Source: Orbilia blumenaviensis (lineage: Eukaryota; Ascomycota; Orbiliomycetes; Orbiliales; Orbiliaceae). Taken from it: a stretch of DNA of 64,000 nucleotides. This document shows, in pieces, positions 1 to 12,340 of this stretch. The notes under the pieces are model-generated. The model worked only from the letters and a program-made list of their open reading frames with translations, was not told the origin of the DNA and ran no database searches. The position numbers and the translations under genes were made by a program. The first letter of the stretch is position 1; every line of letters begins with the position of its first letter. The DNA is taken from NCBI GenBank assembly GCA_036872755.1, contig JAVHNS010000010.1:1-64000 (forward strand). The letters run 5' to 3'.

Positions 1-1055
1 TGTTTTTTTTAATATAATACAAATATAATTGTTTGTAATATAATATAAATATAAAATTATAGTTTTTAAATTTTTTAATTTAAATTATTTAAAAAAAAAA
101 AAATTTTTTTATTTTGTTTAAATATAATTTTTTAATTTTTTTTTAAATTTTTAAATTATATTTTATTGTATGATTAAAATATAAAATTTGATATTTATTT
201 ATATATATAAAAAAATATTTTGTAATTTAAATTTTAAAATTTAATTATAATATAAATTATAATTATTTATATTTAATTTTATTTATATAAATATATAATA
301 TAATTATAAAAAATTATATTTTTAAATATATGATTTCTTATATACAAATTTTTTTTAAATAATTTTTTTATATAATAAAATTTTATAAATAAATTTTATA
401 TAAAAATTTTTTACCTAATTTTATTATATTTTTTATATATAAAAAAATTTTATATAAAAATTTCTTTTTTAAAAGTTTTTTTCAAAAAAAAAGATAATAT
501 TATAATTAATTATATTAGATATATTTTAATATATTAAATATAAATTTATTTTTATAAATTAATTTTTTTATTAAAATAATTTTTATTATAAATATTTAAT
601 AAAAAAAAATTATATTAAAAAAAAATAAATTAAATTATATTATATTAATAATATAATTTCTAAAATAAATTATGTAAAAAACATTATATATAATTTAATA
701 TATTATATACACATAATACTCTCTTAAATATATAATATTTAAAATTTATAAATAATTTATTTTTGTATAAAAAATATTTATATATATAAGAATTTTTAAA
801 TAATAATAATTTTAAGATTTTTTTTTAAATTTTATTAATTAATTTATTAATATTTAATATATTTTATTTATTATTTTTAATTTATTAAATTTAATATCCC
901 CTTATTAGGAATTATACTATTTAATATTTCTATATTCAATCTAACTTACTTTAAAAAAATAATCTAAATATTTTAGATTAAGAATACGATTAGCTAAAGA
1001 ATACTAGGCTGTTTTCAGAATTTCCTATTTGGGAAATACCTAGGACAGGTGTAAC
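1..1055 (+). mobile_element. LTR retroelement family 1, copy A: 3' end
   Basis: The stretch is collinear with the 3' end of copy B (about 31060-32118), beginning in the T-run followed by aatataatacaaa. It comprises about 497 bp of internal sequence and then a complete 3' LTR. The rest of the element lies left of the window. The internal part is saturated with A and T and shows no readable frame. Its right edge (GTGTAAC at 1049-1055) abuts Helentron-like sequence, so copy A inserted into H1. Its target duplication cannot be checked because the left end is missing; agata (1056-1060) would be the right-hand copy if the duplication is 5 bp. Confidence 0.8.
498..1055 (+). repeat. 3' LTR of copy A (family 1, about 558 bp)
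   Basis: It starts at tattataatt, which aligns with the better preserved LTR start TGTCACGGCC (60709) by transitions only. A purine tract (aaaaaaaaagataa, about 484-497) precedes it and is a plausible polypurine tract. The last 60 bases (about 996-1055), containing aggctgttttcagaatttcc and ggacaggtgtaac, keep their G and C, while the middle is fully AT. The boundary with the internal region is set by alignment to 1643 and 60709. Confidence 0.8.
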
Positions 1056-1642
1056 AGATATATAAATATAAATATAAATATAAATATAAATATAAATAGT
1101 TTTAGTATGTATCACATGATTATTTTACATATAAAAACTAAAAATCTAATACAAATAATAAAAATAAATTTAAAAAACTTAAAAATAATTTTTAAATTTT
1201 AAAATCAGATTTTATATATATCACATAACCATTTTATATATAAAAACTAAAAATTTAATTAAAATAATTAAAATAAAATAAAATTTTTTTAAATTTTGAA
1301 ATTAGATTTTATATGTGATTATTTTCGATATTAAAATTATTTTTAATTTTTATTTAATTTAATATAATTTAAAATTTTTATAAGTTAGATTTATAAGTGT
1401 TATGTAATTATTTTGCAGGTAAAAATTTAATAAATTAAAATATATATATATATATATTGAATAAAAAAATTGGTTTATGTTTATGATTTTTGTTAAAAAT
1501 AATTTAATAAAAAAAAATAAAAAAAATAAAAAAAAAAATTTATAAATCTATATATTTAATTAAATTTAAATAAAAAATTAAAGAAGATTATATTAAAATT
1601 TTAGAAATATAAATTTAAAAAAATAAAAATAGAAAAGACTTT
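1056..1642 (-). mobile_element. Helentron-like element H1, middle segment
   Basis: Read on the minus strand this matches the interior of H2 (about 5450-5940) and H4 (about 42230-42985). It contains a short (ATAAAT)n microsatellite at 1060-1096, then three or four copies of a spaced motif of the type tatcacatgattattttacat followed by aaaactaaaaatt, then a (TA)n tract near 1440. Retroelement A bounds it on the left and retroelement B on the right. The 5' end of H1 resumes at 32119 beyond B, and its 3' part is outside the window. No coding frame is seen. Confidence 0.65.
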
Positions 1643-2155
1643 TTATCACGGCCAACCATACTAAATATGTTTTAACATGTTAAACATAAGCCCATTTAAC
1701 TCTGGATTCAATTTACAGATTAGATTTACAATATAAATATTCAAATTACAAATTTAAAAATGAACTAGGTCAAAATCAGATCATTTGTAAATGTATTATA
1801 TTAATAATATATTTCCAAAATAAATTATATAAAAAACATTATATATAATTTAACACATTATATACACATAACATCTACTTAAGTATATAATATTTAAATT
1901 TATAAACAATCTACATTTGTATAAATAATATTTATATAAAGATTTTTAAATAATAATAATTCTAAATTGTTTTTTTAAATTTTATTAATTAATTTATTAA
2001 TATTTAATATATTTTATTTATTATTTTTATTTATTGAATTTAATATATTTTTATTAAAAGTTATATTATTTAATATTTTTATATTTAATTTAGTTTATTT
2101 TAAAAAAATAATTTAAATATTTTAAATTAAAAATATAATTAATTAAAAAACATTA
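1643..2155 (+). repeat. 5' LTR of copy B, first part (up to T1)
   Basis: It begins tatcacggccaaccatac, a lightly mutated form of TGTCACGGCCAGCC at 60709. The first 150 bases keep much G and C (taaacataagcccatttaac), while the rest is AT-saturated. The LTR is interrupted after about 513 bp by element T1, which duplicated TA (2154-2155). It resumes at 13764. Confidence 0.8.
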
Positions 2156-2262
2156 TATCAACAAAAAAAAGTATTGGCTTCCCAGGCTTCTGAAGCCAAT
2201 AAGCTGGGAAGCTTTTTGACTTAGAATGTCATTTGGAAATCAGAATTTTCATTTATTTTTCA
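2156..2262 (+). other. Left terminus of T1 with nested hairpin
   Basis: GC-preserved block in AT-saturated DNA. GCTTCCCAG (2177-2185) pairs with CTGGGAAGC (2204-2212), enclosing a second small palindrome GCTTCTGAAGC (2186-2196), so the strand can fold into a two-level hairpin. The same block stands at 15291 and 55526. CTGGGAAGC also recurs in inverted form at the right terminus (13732-13743). This arrangement suits transposase binding sites, which is inference. Confidence 0.75.
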
Positions 2263-4446
2263 GAAATTATAAAATAACTATTATTTATTAAATAATATTT
2301 TTTAAATTTTTATAAATGTTAAAAAATTTAAATTATTTTAATTATTATATAAATATTAAAATTTAAAATATTAATAAAATTTATATTTTTAAAAATTTAA
2401 TATAAAATAGTTTTTTTTATAATAATTTATAAATAATTATTATTAATAATTAAATATAATATAAATAAATTTATTTTTATAATTTAAAATTATTATTATT
2501 ATTATTAATATAATTTTAATATAAATATATATTTATAATAAAAAAAAATAAAATAATAATTATTTATTAAATATTAATAAAAAAATTATTAAAATTTTTT
2601 TTTTTTTTTATTATTAATAATATTAAATTTGAATTTTAAATTTTTTTTTTTAATTAAATTATTTTTTTAAAAATAATTTATATTAAATATTAAATGATTT
2701 ATAAAATTTTTTTTTATATAGATTAATAAATTTATAAAAATTTAAAATATTTTTTATAAATTATTAATATTTATTAATTTATAAAATATATTAGTTATAA
2801 AATAGTAAATATTATATTTTTGTTAATTATTATTATTATAATTATATTTATATTTTAAATTTTAATTTTTTATTATTTTAATATAATAAATATTATTATT
2901 GTAATTTAAATTATTAATTTTATATTTATTATATTTATTAATTTTAAATTAAAAATTTTTTAATTTATAAAAATTTTTTAATATTATTTAATTAATATTA
3001 TAAAAATAATAAAATATATAAATAATATATTTATATTTTATTATTATTAATTATTAAATGTTTTTTGTTTAAAATTATAAAAAAATAAATTTATTTTTAT
3101 TATAAAATTTTTATAAATAAAATATTAATTTTTGGTTAATAAATTTTATATTTAAATTTTATAATATTTAATAATATTTTTTAAATAATAAATATTTTTT
3201 ATAATTTTTTTAATAATATTAATAAAATAGTTTTAATTAAAATTAAATAATTTTATAAAATATTTTATATATTAATAATTTATTATTTATTAAAATTTAT
3301 TAAAAAATTTTAAATATATTTTTAAATATTTTTATTAAAAAAAAATAATATATTTTGAAATTATTAAAAAAAATATTGATTTTGATATTTTTTATAAATA
3401 TTAATTTTATTTAAAAAAAAATATAATTTTCTATAAATATATTAAAAAATTTTAGTATTATTATTATAATTTATTATTTTTTTATTATTTATTAAATATA
3501 TTTTTAATATATTATTAATTAATTTTATTATTATATATATTATTAAAAAAAATATTTTTAAATTTTCAGATTTTTAATATATTATAAAATATAATATTAT
3601 TAATTTTTGATTATTATTTATTATTTTAAATTAATAAATAAGAATTATTAAATATTTTTAATTAAATATATAATATTTAATAATAAATAATGTTATAATT
3701 ATAAATAATGTTTTAGTTATAAATTTATTATTATTTTTTATTATTTTTTTTAAAATAAAAATTGTTATGATAAATGATTTAATTAAATCTATTTACATAC
3801 TAAATAATAACGATTTGTTAAAATTTATTAAAAAAATATTATAAAATTATAGTAAAATAAATTTTAAAGTTAAATTTATTTTTTTATACATTTATTTATT
3901 TAATTTTATAAAAATATTAGTGGATTATGTAATAAATGGTGAAAAATTAGTAAAAAATAATATTAGTAAAAAAATTATAAAATAATTAATTTTTTTAATT
4001 AATTTTTTTGTTTTTTTTATTAAATTTAATATTTTGTAATTTAATTTTATAAATAAATTTTTTAATATTATTATATCAAATAATATAAAATTTAGTAAAT
4101 TATTATTATTTATTATTATTTTTTATGATAATATATTTACAATAAAATTTAATAAATTATTATTATTTGTTATTATTTTTTATAATAATATAGTTAAAAT
4201 TTTTATATTTTATTAATTATTAGTATATTTATAATATAAATATTATTAAATAATAAAAATCTTATTATAAACAAAAAAAATCTCTTTATTTATATTATTA
4301 TTTTTTTTATTATTTTACTTTTTATATTTGTAATAATAAATTTTGTAAATCTTATAAATCTAATAAATTTTTTTGTTTTAGTTATAATAATAATAATAAA
4401 AATATATTAAATAAATAATGTTTATTAATAAATAATATAAATTAAT

Positions 4447-4493
4447 AAAAAAAAAGAAAAAGAAAAAAGGGGTAAAAAAAAAAAAAAAGAAAT
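4447..4493 (+). repeat. Purine tract inside T1
   Basis: Almost pure A/G run containing aaaaaaggggtaaaa. It is conserved at the same place in T2 (about 17572-17617) and, fully turned to A, in T3 (about 57791-57834). It is therefore part of the ancestral element and not a local slippage product. Confidence 0.7.
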
Positions 4494-5669
4494 TATTTTA
4501 AAATATAAATTTTAAAAAGAAAATAAAACTGTGCTTTAATATTTTGAATTTATTTTGGTTGAAATAAAATTGGATGATAAACAACTGATAATTGTTATTT
4601 ATTGTAATTTATAATTTTATTATAAATAATATTATAAATTTTTAAATTTATATAATTATTAATTTAAAAATTTATTAATATAAAATTTAAAATTAATTAT
4701 ATTATATAAATAATATTAATAATTAAAATAATTTTATAATAATTATAATTTAATAATTGATAAATAATTAATATCAAATTATAAACATCATATATTTAAT
4801 TATTATAATTAATTTAAAATTTTATAATTATTATAATTTTAAATATTTTCACCATATAAAAATTTTAAATTTTTAATAATAATTTAATAAAAAATAACTA
4901 ATATTTTTAAAAAACTCTATATATTTTTTTTTTATTATAAAAAACAAAGTTTTAATAAAATAAATCTTTTTTTTAAAGAAAAAAATTAATTAAATATATT
5001 AAATATTTGATGTTTATTAAACAATTATTAAAATTTAAAATTTTAATTTTTAATTAATTATATAGTTAATAATTTAAAAATCAAAATTTTTTATATATAA
5101 CTTTTAAAAATAATAATTATTGTTTAATATTTAATATAAAATTTTAAAATATTGTTTAATATTGTTAATTATATATATATTTAAATATTAATTAATGCCC
5201 GACTGCAGTATTGCAGGAAGGTTAGAGTTGAACCAGCGCGAGGCACGATCCATACCAGACCTGCCAAAAAATATATTATTTTTGGCGAACTTAGAGAAAA
5301 ATTTTTCAGATTTTTGCTATACAAATTTGTATGGGATTTTTACAATCTTAACAATCTTAGCACTAATTTTTAAGTCTTGGCAAAAAATTGTTAAGAATTT
5401 TTGAAAATTAACTCTAACAAAAGTTTTTACTATTTTTATTTCTTTAAATCTAAGTTTTTAAAATTTTAATATAGTTTTCTTTAACTTTTTATCTAAATTT
5501 GATTAAGTACATAGGTTTATAAATATATTTTTTTTATTTTTTTTATTTTTTTTTATTAAGTTATTTTTAGTTAAAATTATAGGTATAAACCAATTTTTTT
5601 ATTTAAATTTATATATATATATATATTTATATATATAATATATATTGTAATTTATTTAATTTTTGTTGT

Positions 5670-5940
5670 TAAAATGGTTATGTGACATATATAAAATCTA
5701 ACTTTAAAATTTAAAATTCTTTTTAAATTATTTTAATTATTTTTATTAAATTTTTAGTTTTTGTATGCAAAATTGTTATGTGATATATACAAAATCTGAT
5801 TTTAAAATTTAAAAATTATTTTTTGATTTATTTTAATTATTTTAATTATTTTAATTAAATTTTTAATTTTTGTATGTAAAATGGTCACGTGATATTTATA
5901 CAAAAACTATTTTTATTTTTATTTTTATTTTTATTTTTAA
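5670..5940 (+). repeat. Spaced CACGTG-type motif repeats and hexamer microsatellite in H2
   Basis: Three copies of a unit like aaaatggtcacgtgatat preceded by ttttgtatg and followed by atacaaaat occur around 5670, 5770 and 5878, roughly 100 bp apart. They end in a (TTTTTA)n microsatellite of about six units (5908-5938). The same order is seen in reverse in H1 and H4. Related motifs occur in M1 (34285) and M2 (41105). Function unknown. Confidence 0.65.
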
Positions 5941-7150
5941 TTATTTAATTTAATTTAATTTAATTCATTTTATTTAATTTAATAAAATTTAAATTCATTT
6001 TTTTAATTATATATATTTTTATATGTATGTAAATTTATTAAATATATAATAAAAATAAAATTAATTAATATATTTTTAATATTTATTTTAATTATTAATT
6101 TAATTATTAATTATTATTATATAATTTTAATTATTATATTTATTATATTAATAATTGATTATATATTTTAATTTTAATATTAATTATATAAATTAAACTT
6201 AAAATTAATTAATTATATATATCAATTTTAATCTTAATTATAAATATCAATTTTAATATTATATATATTCAAGTTAGTTTTAATATTAATTATTATATTA
6301 ATAACTATATTATATCTATTAATATTAATATTAATTATTATTTTAAATAAATATATATATAATATATATCAATAATTTAATTAATTATCATATAAACTAT
6401 TATAATAAAACTTATTATATTAATTATTTTACATTAATTATTATATTATATAATATAATAATTATATATATATTTTTAACACAAAATTAAATATCAAATA
6501 ATTAATAAATATTAATTCTATTATATAAAATAAATTTTACTTTAATAAATTTATAATCCTATTTATTATTTAATTAATAAAATAATAATACTTTTATACT
6601 TATTAATTTATAAATTTATAAATATTTATTATAAAAATATATTTTATAATAAATTTAAATAATCTTACAAATAATTATTTAATAATTTTTATTATTAAAT
6701 TTAAATAATTATAATCTTATTAATTTAAATAAATTATTTTAATTATTTTAATTATTTCAAATTCTAATATAATTATCTTTATTTAAAATTTTAATTTTAT
6801 ATTTAAATTTATTTAAATTTTAATTTAATTATTATATATAAAAATAATATAACAATTATATAATATAATAACTATTTAATCATTATAATTATAATAACAA
6901 AATAATAATTTTAGTAATAATAAACTTATTTATTTTTAAAATTAACTAAAAATAAAATTATAATTATTAATAAAGTTATTAAATAATAATCATTCTAATT
7001 ACAAAATTAATAAATATTTAGTCAATTATTGTCTTTTAAATATTTCTACTTTGAAATTATGAGTTAATAATAATATAAATTAATCTAATACAAACTAATT
7101 TCTATTTTATTATATATCATAGAAATTATTATCTATATATGATTAAGATG

Positions 7151-7189
7151 TGGCAGTCGGGTTTGAGTGCTGCGCAGCAGCCTCCTAGT
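7151..7189 (+). other. 3' terminal hairpin and CTAG end of H2
   Basis: The inverted partner of the 5' end (7153-7161) is followed by gtttgag, the 12-bp palindrome TGCTGCGCAGCA (7168-7179), a short spacer and CTAGT. Equivalent 3' ends occur at 36311-36346 and, on the minus strand, at 39564-39600, with the palindrome partly decayed in both. Confidence 0.7.
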
Positions 7190-10100
7190 TAAAATAAGAA
7201 AAAAAATAAATATTAAAAATTTTTTAAATAAATTATTTATTATTTTTAATAATAAATTAAGAATTTTTAAAAATATAATATTTAACATTTAATAAAGTTT
7301 TTTAAATAATATTTAAATTAATAATGAAAAAATTTAAAAATTATTTATTTAATTTAATATTTTAAATATTAATTTATTAATTTTTTTTTTAAAACAAAAA
7401 TAATTAAATTTTATTATTTTTAATATTAAAATTTAAATTTTTAATATTATTATTTAAATTTTTAATTTTAAATTTTGAATTTTAATTCTTATTTATAATT
7501 TATTTTTTATTGTTTAATAAAATATTTTTTGTTTTATTTGTAGTTATTTATAAAAATAATAATTAAATTAAAATTTTATAAATATTAAAAGTAAATTTAC
7601 ATAAAAAATTTAAAAAATTTTTTAATAAATATTAAATATTTAAAATAAATTATTAAATAATTATTAAAAAATTAAGATTTTATAACCAAAAAAACATTTT
7701 TTTTTAATATATAGTAAAAATTTAAAAATAAAAATTTATTTAATTAAAAACTTTATATTTTTTTTTTTATTTAATATTAATGTATTAATTTTAAAACATT
7801 TATTAATTAATTTGTTAATATTTTTTATAAATATATAAAATTTTTATAATAATTTGATTAATATATTTTAATTGTGTTAAAAAAATTAAATTAATTTAAT
7901 TTTTTATTAAATTAAATATTAATTTTTATATATTTATAAATAATATAATTATAAATAAATATTTTTAAATTATGGTTATAAATATATAATTAATATTTAA
8001 CATTTTTCAATTTTTTTTTATATTTTTTTTTTAATTTTTTTTTTAATTTAAAATTATAATAAATGTAAAATATATTATTATATAAATAAAATTGTTTTTA
8101 AAAATATTTAAAATATTTTATTATTACTTTGGTATGATTATAATATTATATAAATAAATAAAATTTAAAATAATCTTAAATACATCAAAAAAAATTATTA
8201 AATATTAAATATTAATTAATTGTTAAATATTACAAAGTAATTATAAATATATATAAAAAAATTTACTTAATTATTTTTAATTTTTTTTTTTATTATTATA
8301 TAATTTAATTAAAAAGTTTTTGGAATTTAAAAAAGTTAAAATATGGTAAAAATTTAATTTAAATTTTGTTAAATTTGTTAATGTGTTTATAAATTTTTAT
8401 AAATATTATTAATTATATTAAAATATTTTTAAAAATTTTAAAATAAATTTTATATAATAAATTAGGTTTAAATATTTATAATAATTGAATAAAAAATAGT
8501 TAATAAAAAATTATATTTATATTATAAAAATATTATATATTTATTTTATTAATATATTTTTTTTTATTTATTTTATTAATTATAATTTAAAATTTGTTTT
8601 TAATGTTTTTATATTATTTATAATTATATTTAAAATTTTAAAAATTATATATTTTTAAATTTTAAATGTTTATTTTATAAATTAAATAAAATTTTATTTT
8701 AATATTAAATAATTTAATATATTTTATATAATTTGTAATTTAATTAATTAATTTAAAATAATAATTTTATATTTTTTTATTTTTAAAGGAAAGTTTAAGA
8801 GTGTATTTTGAAAAATTTTAAATATTATTTAATAAATATTAAAAATTATTTAATAATTTTAAGAATTTAAAAATAAGATTTTGAATAATTTAACTAATTG
8901 ATAATTTCTAATTTTTAAATAAGGAAATTTTTTTTAAAAAAATTAATAATAATATAAAAAAAATTTATAAATAATATAATAATTATAACTAAATAATTAA
9001 TAATAAATTAATAATAATTATATATATTAATTAAATTTTTTTATTTTTAGAAAAATTTGTTAAATATATATTTATTTTTATTATTATATTTTTTATAAAA
9101 TATGGTTACTAAATATTTAATATACATTAGTTAATGGAGAAGATAACAAATATAATTAATTAAATTTTTTTAAAAATATAAAATTATTAATAATTTAAAA
9201 ACTTTAAAATTGTAGGTAAATTTTTAAAAATTTAATTATAAATTATCACTTATAATATTTAGTAATTTTTAAAAAATATAATTTAATAAAAAAAAATTAA
9301 TATTAAATATTAAAAAACTATTATTAAAATATTTATTAATTTTAGATTTTATAAATTTATTTTAAATAAATTAATTTATTAAATTATATTTTTATTTATT
9401 TTTAAATAAATAATAAAATATATTAAAAAAATTTACATATATAAAATTATTTTATAATAAATATTTAATATTTATATAATATTCTTATTTAATAAATTCT
9501 TTAATCAAAATATTAGATTTTTAAATATTTATTAATATTTTATAATTTTTATTAAACACTAATTAATAATTAATATCATTATTAAATTATATTTATTTAT
9601 CAATATATTTTTTTATTATATATTAATTATAAAATTTTTTATAATTATATTTATTTTTATATAAAAAATATTAAAAAATTTTAATAAATATTTAATATCC
9701 CATAACTATTTAATAAATTTTAACTATTTATTAAAATTATAAAAATAATATTAATAATATAAAATTATTTTTATAAATAATAAAAAATTAATATATTATT
9801 ATAATAATCATATTTATTTTTTATTAATAATAAATTTAAATTAATTATAATATTTTAATATAAAAATTTTTTTTAATAAAATACATAAAATAAAATAAAT
9901 TAAAATTAAAAAAAAAAAAAATAATATATATATAAAAATTTTATTAATTGATATTTTATTTAAAATATATTATTATTATTTAATAATAATTTTTAATAAA
10001 TATAAGAAATTAATAATATAAAACTTTAATATATAAAATTTTATATAAAATATTTAAAATTATAATATTAAAAATATATTAAAAATTAAATTTAAAATTA

Positions 10101-10547
10101 TAAATATAAAATTATTAATAATTGTTTATTATAAATTAATTATATAATATTATTATATATATAATAATTATTATAATATTTAAAATTTTTTTTATTTTAT
10201 TTAATAATATTATATAAAATAAATTAGAATTTATTTATTTTTTAATTATATTTTTTTTTATATAAAATAAATATTTTATAAAAATTTTATTTATAATTAA
10301 TTATTATTTATAATTATTTTATTTTTATATATTTAAAATAAATTTTAAAAATTTATTTATAATTAATTTTTATTTATAATTATTTTATATTTATAATTTT
10401 ATATTTATATATTTAAAATAAATTTATAAAATTTATTTATAATTAATTATTATTTATAGTTGTTTTATATTTATATATTTGAAATAAAATTAAAAATTTA
10501 ATATTTATATATTATTTATTATATTTTTTTAATATGGATTTATTAAA

Positions 10548-10581
<34 letters not shown>

Positions 10582-11783
10582 AAATTTACTAAATAATATA
10601 AATTTTAAAAGTTTTTAAATTAAAATAAATTTGATATTGTTACAAATAATAAATTTTAAAATACTAATTATTAATTAATAAATTTAGGAATTAATAAATA
10701 TTATTTAATTATTTTAAATAAAATTAATATTAAAAAAGAAAATGAATATAAAATTTAAAAAAATTTTTAAAATCCAATTAGATTTTATAATTAAAATTTT
10801 TTTAAATATAATATTAAATTTTTTATATTAAGTTTATTTTTTTAAAATTTATTATATTTTAAATTATTATTTATTAATTTAATTATATTAAACAAAAATT
10901 AATTTTTTGAAAATTTTTAAAATTTTTTAAAATTTTTTTTAAAATTTAAAATTAGAAAATTATTATTATATTAATTTTTTAAATATTATTATAGTTTGAC
11001 TTTATATATTTTATTAATTTTAAAATAAATTTTAAAAATTATTAATTATTTTAAAAAATATATTAAATATTAGTTATTTTTTAATTTTTTTTTATTATTT
11101 TTAAATTAATCAGAAATTGTTAATAAAAAATTTATTTATTTTTTAGTTTTTAAAATAATTTTTAATAATTTTATATTTTAAAAAATATTTTTAGTTTTTT
11201 ATTATCTAATAAAAATTTTATATTATTAAAATTTAAAATTAAAAATATTATTAAAAAAAAAAGTTAGATTTTTAAAATTAATTCATATAAAGTAAACAAA
11301 AAACTTAATATTTCAATTTAATATATTTTAAATTTTATATTAGATTTTAATCGTTTGTTAATAATTTAAATTAGTTATTATTTTAAAAAATTAAAAATAT
11401 AAATACAATAAAAATAATAATAATATTGTTTTTATTAGAAATAAACTCAATGGTATATAATTTAATTTTAATAATTTTTATAATAACTTTAATAAATTGT
11501 TAAATATATTAAAAAAGATTAAAAACATTTATTAATATATTTTATAATAAATAATAGTTTTAAAATTTAAATTTAAAATAAAAAATTTTTTAAATAAATT
11601 AATAATTTTAACAATTCATATAAATAATGGTATTAAATATTTTAAACCCAAATTAAAAATAGAAATATATTATTAAATAATTTTTAAATATTTAAAATTT
11701 TTTAATTAATAAATATTATTTTAAAAGATTTTATTAAGTTTTATAAAATTAATTTTTTTATTAATAAAATTTAAGATAAAAAA

Positions 11784-12255
11784 ATGTTTAATAATTAGAA
11801 TAATAAGTTTACAAAACCAATTAATATTATAAAAGTAGATAATAGTAATTTGGGAGATGATAAAAATAGTTTAAATGTTTTAAATAATAAAGGTGATAAT
11901 TTGGGTGTTTTAAGTAATAGAAAAGATGGAGCTGGTGCTTTAGAAGATGGAGATGGTTTTCTAGATAAAGAGTGGGAAATTATATGGTATATTTTTGATT
12001 AGTGGAATTAGAGAGAATGAGCTGATATGAATAATTAAGAAAAATATAAGTTTATCAATTTTACAATTTATAATTTTTGGTTTGATTTTATTAAAATTTT
12101 AATAATTCTTTAAAAATAAAAAGATGTTGGTTATTTTGTAATTAATAATAATGATTTAATTATTGACATTTTTTACATTATTAAAAATTTTGTTTTAAAC
12201 TATTTTAAAAAAATAAAAAAAAATATAAAAAAATTATATTATTTTAATATTTATT
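11784..12255 (+). pseudogene. Acidic protein remnant in T1 (frame broken by RIP-type stops)
   Basis: From the ATG at 11784 a single frame gives a stretch rich in Asp, Gly, Asn and Lys, including SNLGDDKNSLNVLNNKGDN and EDGDGFLDKEWEIIWYIFD, then continues past codons now reading TAG, TGA and TAA. Nearly all these stops would be Gln, Trp or Arg codons before a C-to-T or G-to-A change, so the frame was probably open. The same frame with matching residues (VDN, LNNK, KDG, DK, WEII, Y-F) exists in T2 at 23090, which argues against chance. This block has kept unusually many G residues. It lies about 1.5 kb from the element's right end. I recognise no domain; whether this is part of a transposase or an accessory protein is unknown. 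Confidence 0.55.
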
Positions 12256-12340
12256 AAAAAATTATAATTTTTAAAAATAAAAAAATTATAATTTTTAAAA
12301 ATAAAAAAATTATAATTTTTAAAAATAAAAAAATTATAAG
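12256..12340 (+). repeat. 24-bp tandem repeat in T1
   Basis: Four units of ttataatttttaaaaataaa plus a short A-run, period 24. T2 has only about two units at the same place (about 23615-23655), so this is a copy-specific expansion. The period is a multiple of three and so keeps the broken frame before it in register. Confidence 0.7.

Larger units (their letters stand above)
5197..7189 (+). mobile_element. Helentron/Helitron2-like element H2 (about 2.0 kb)
   Basis: The insertion is defined by comparison with T2, whose uninterrupted site (about 18306-18330) reads attaattaaaataa. Here the flanks rejoin exactly, T at 5196 to T at 7190, without any duplication. The 5' end is GCCCGACTGC. The 9-mer CCCGACTGC recurs inverted as GCAGTCGGG at 7153-7161, just before the palindrome TGCTGCGCAGCA (7168-7179) and the terminal CTAGT (7185-7189). 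T-T insertion without duplication, an asymmetric inverted repeat, a 3' hairpin and a CTAG end are the features described for Helentron/Helitron2 elements. No Rep/helicase frame is visible, so this is a non-autonomous or destroyed copy. The first 250 bp is hardly mutated. Confidence 0.65.

Noticed and set aside
5195..5404. 69-codon open frame (MPDCSIAGRLELNQ...)
   Set aside because: It is the unmutated 5' terminus of Helentron-like H2 read in one frame; the same DNA serves as a terminus in H1, H3 and H4, where the frame is broken or differs.
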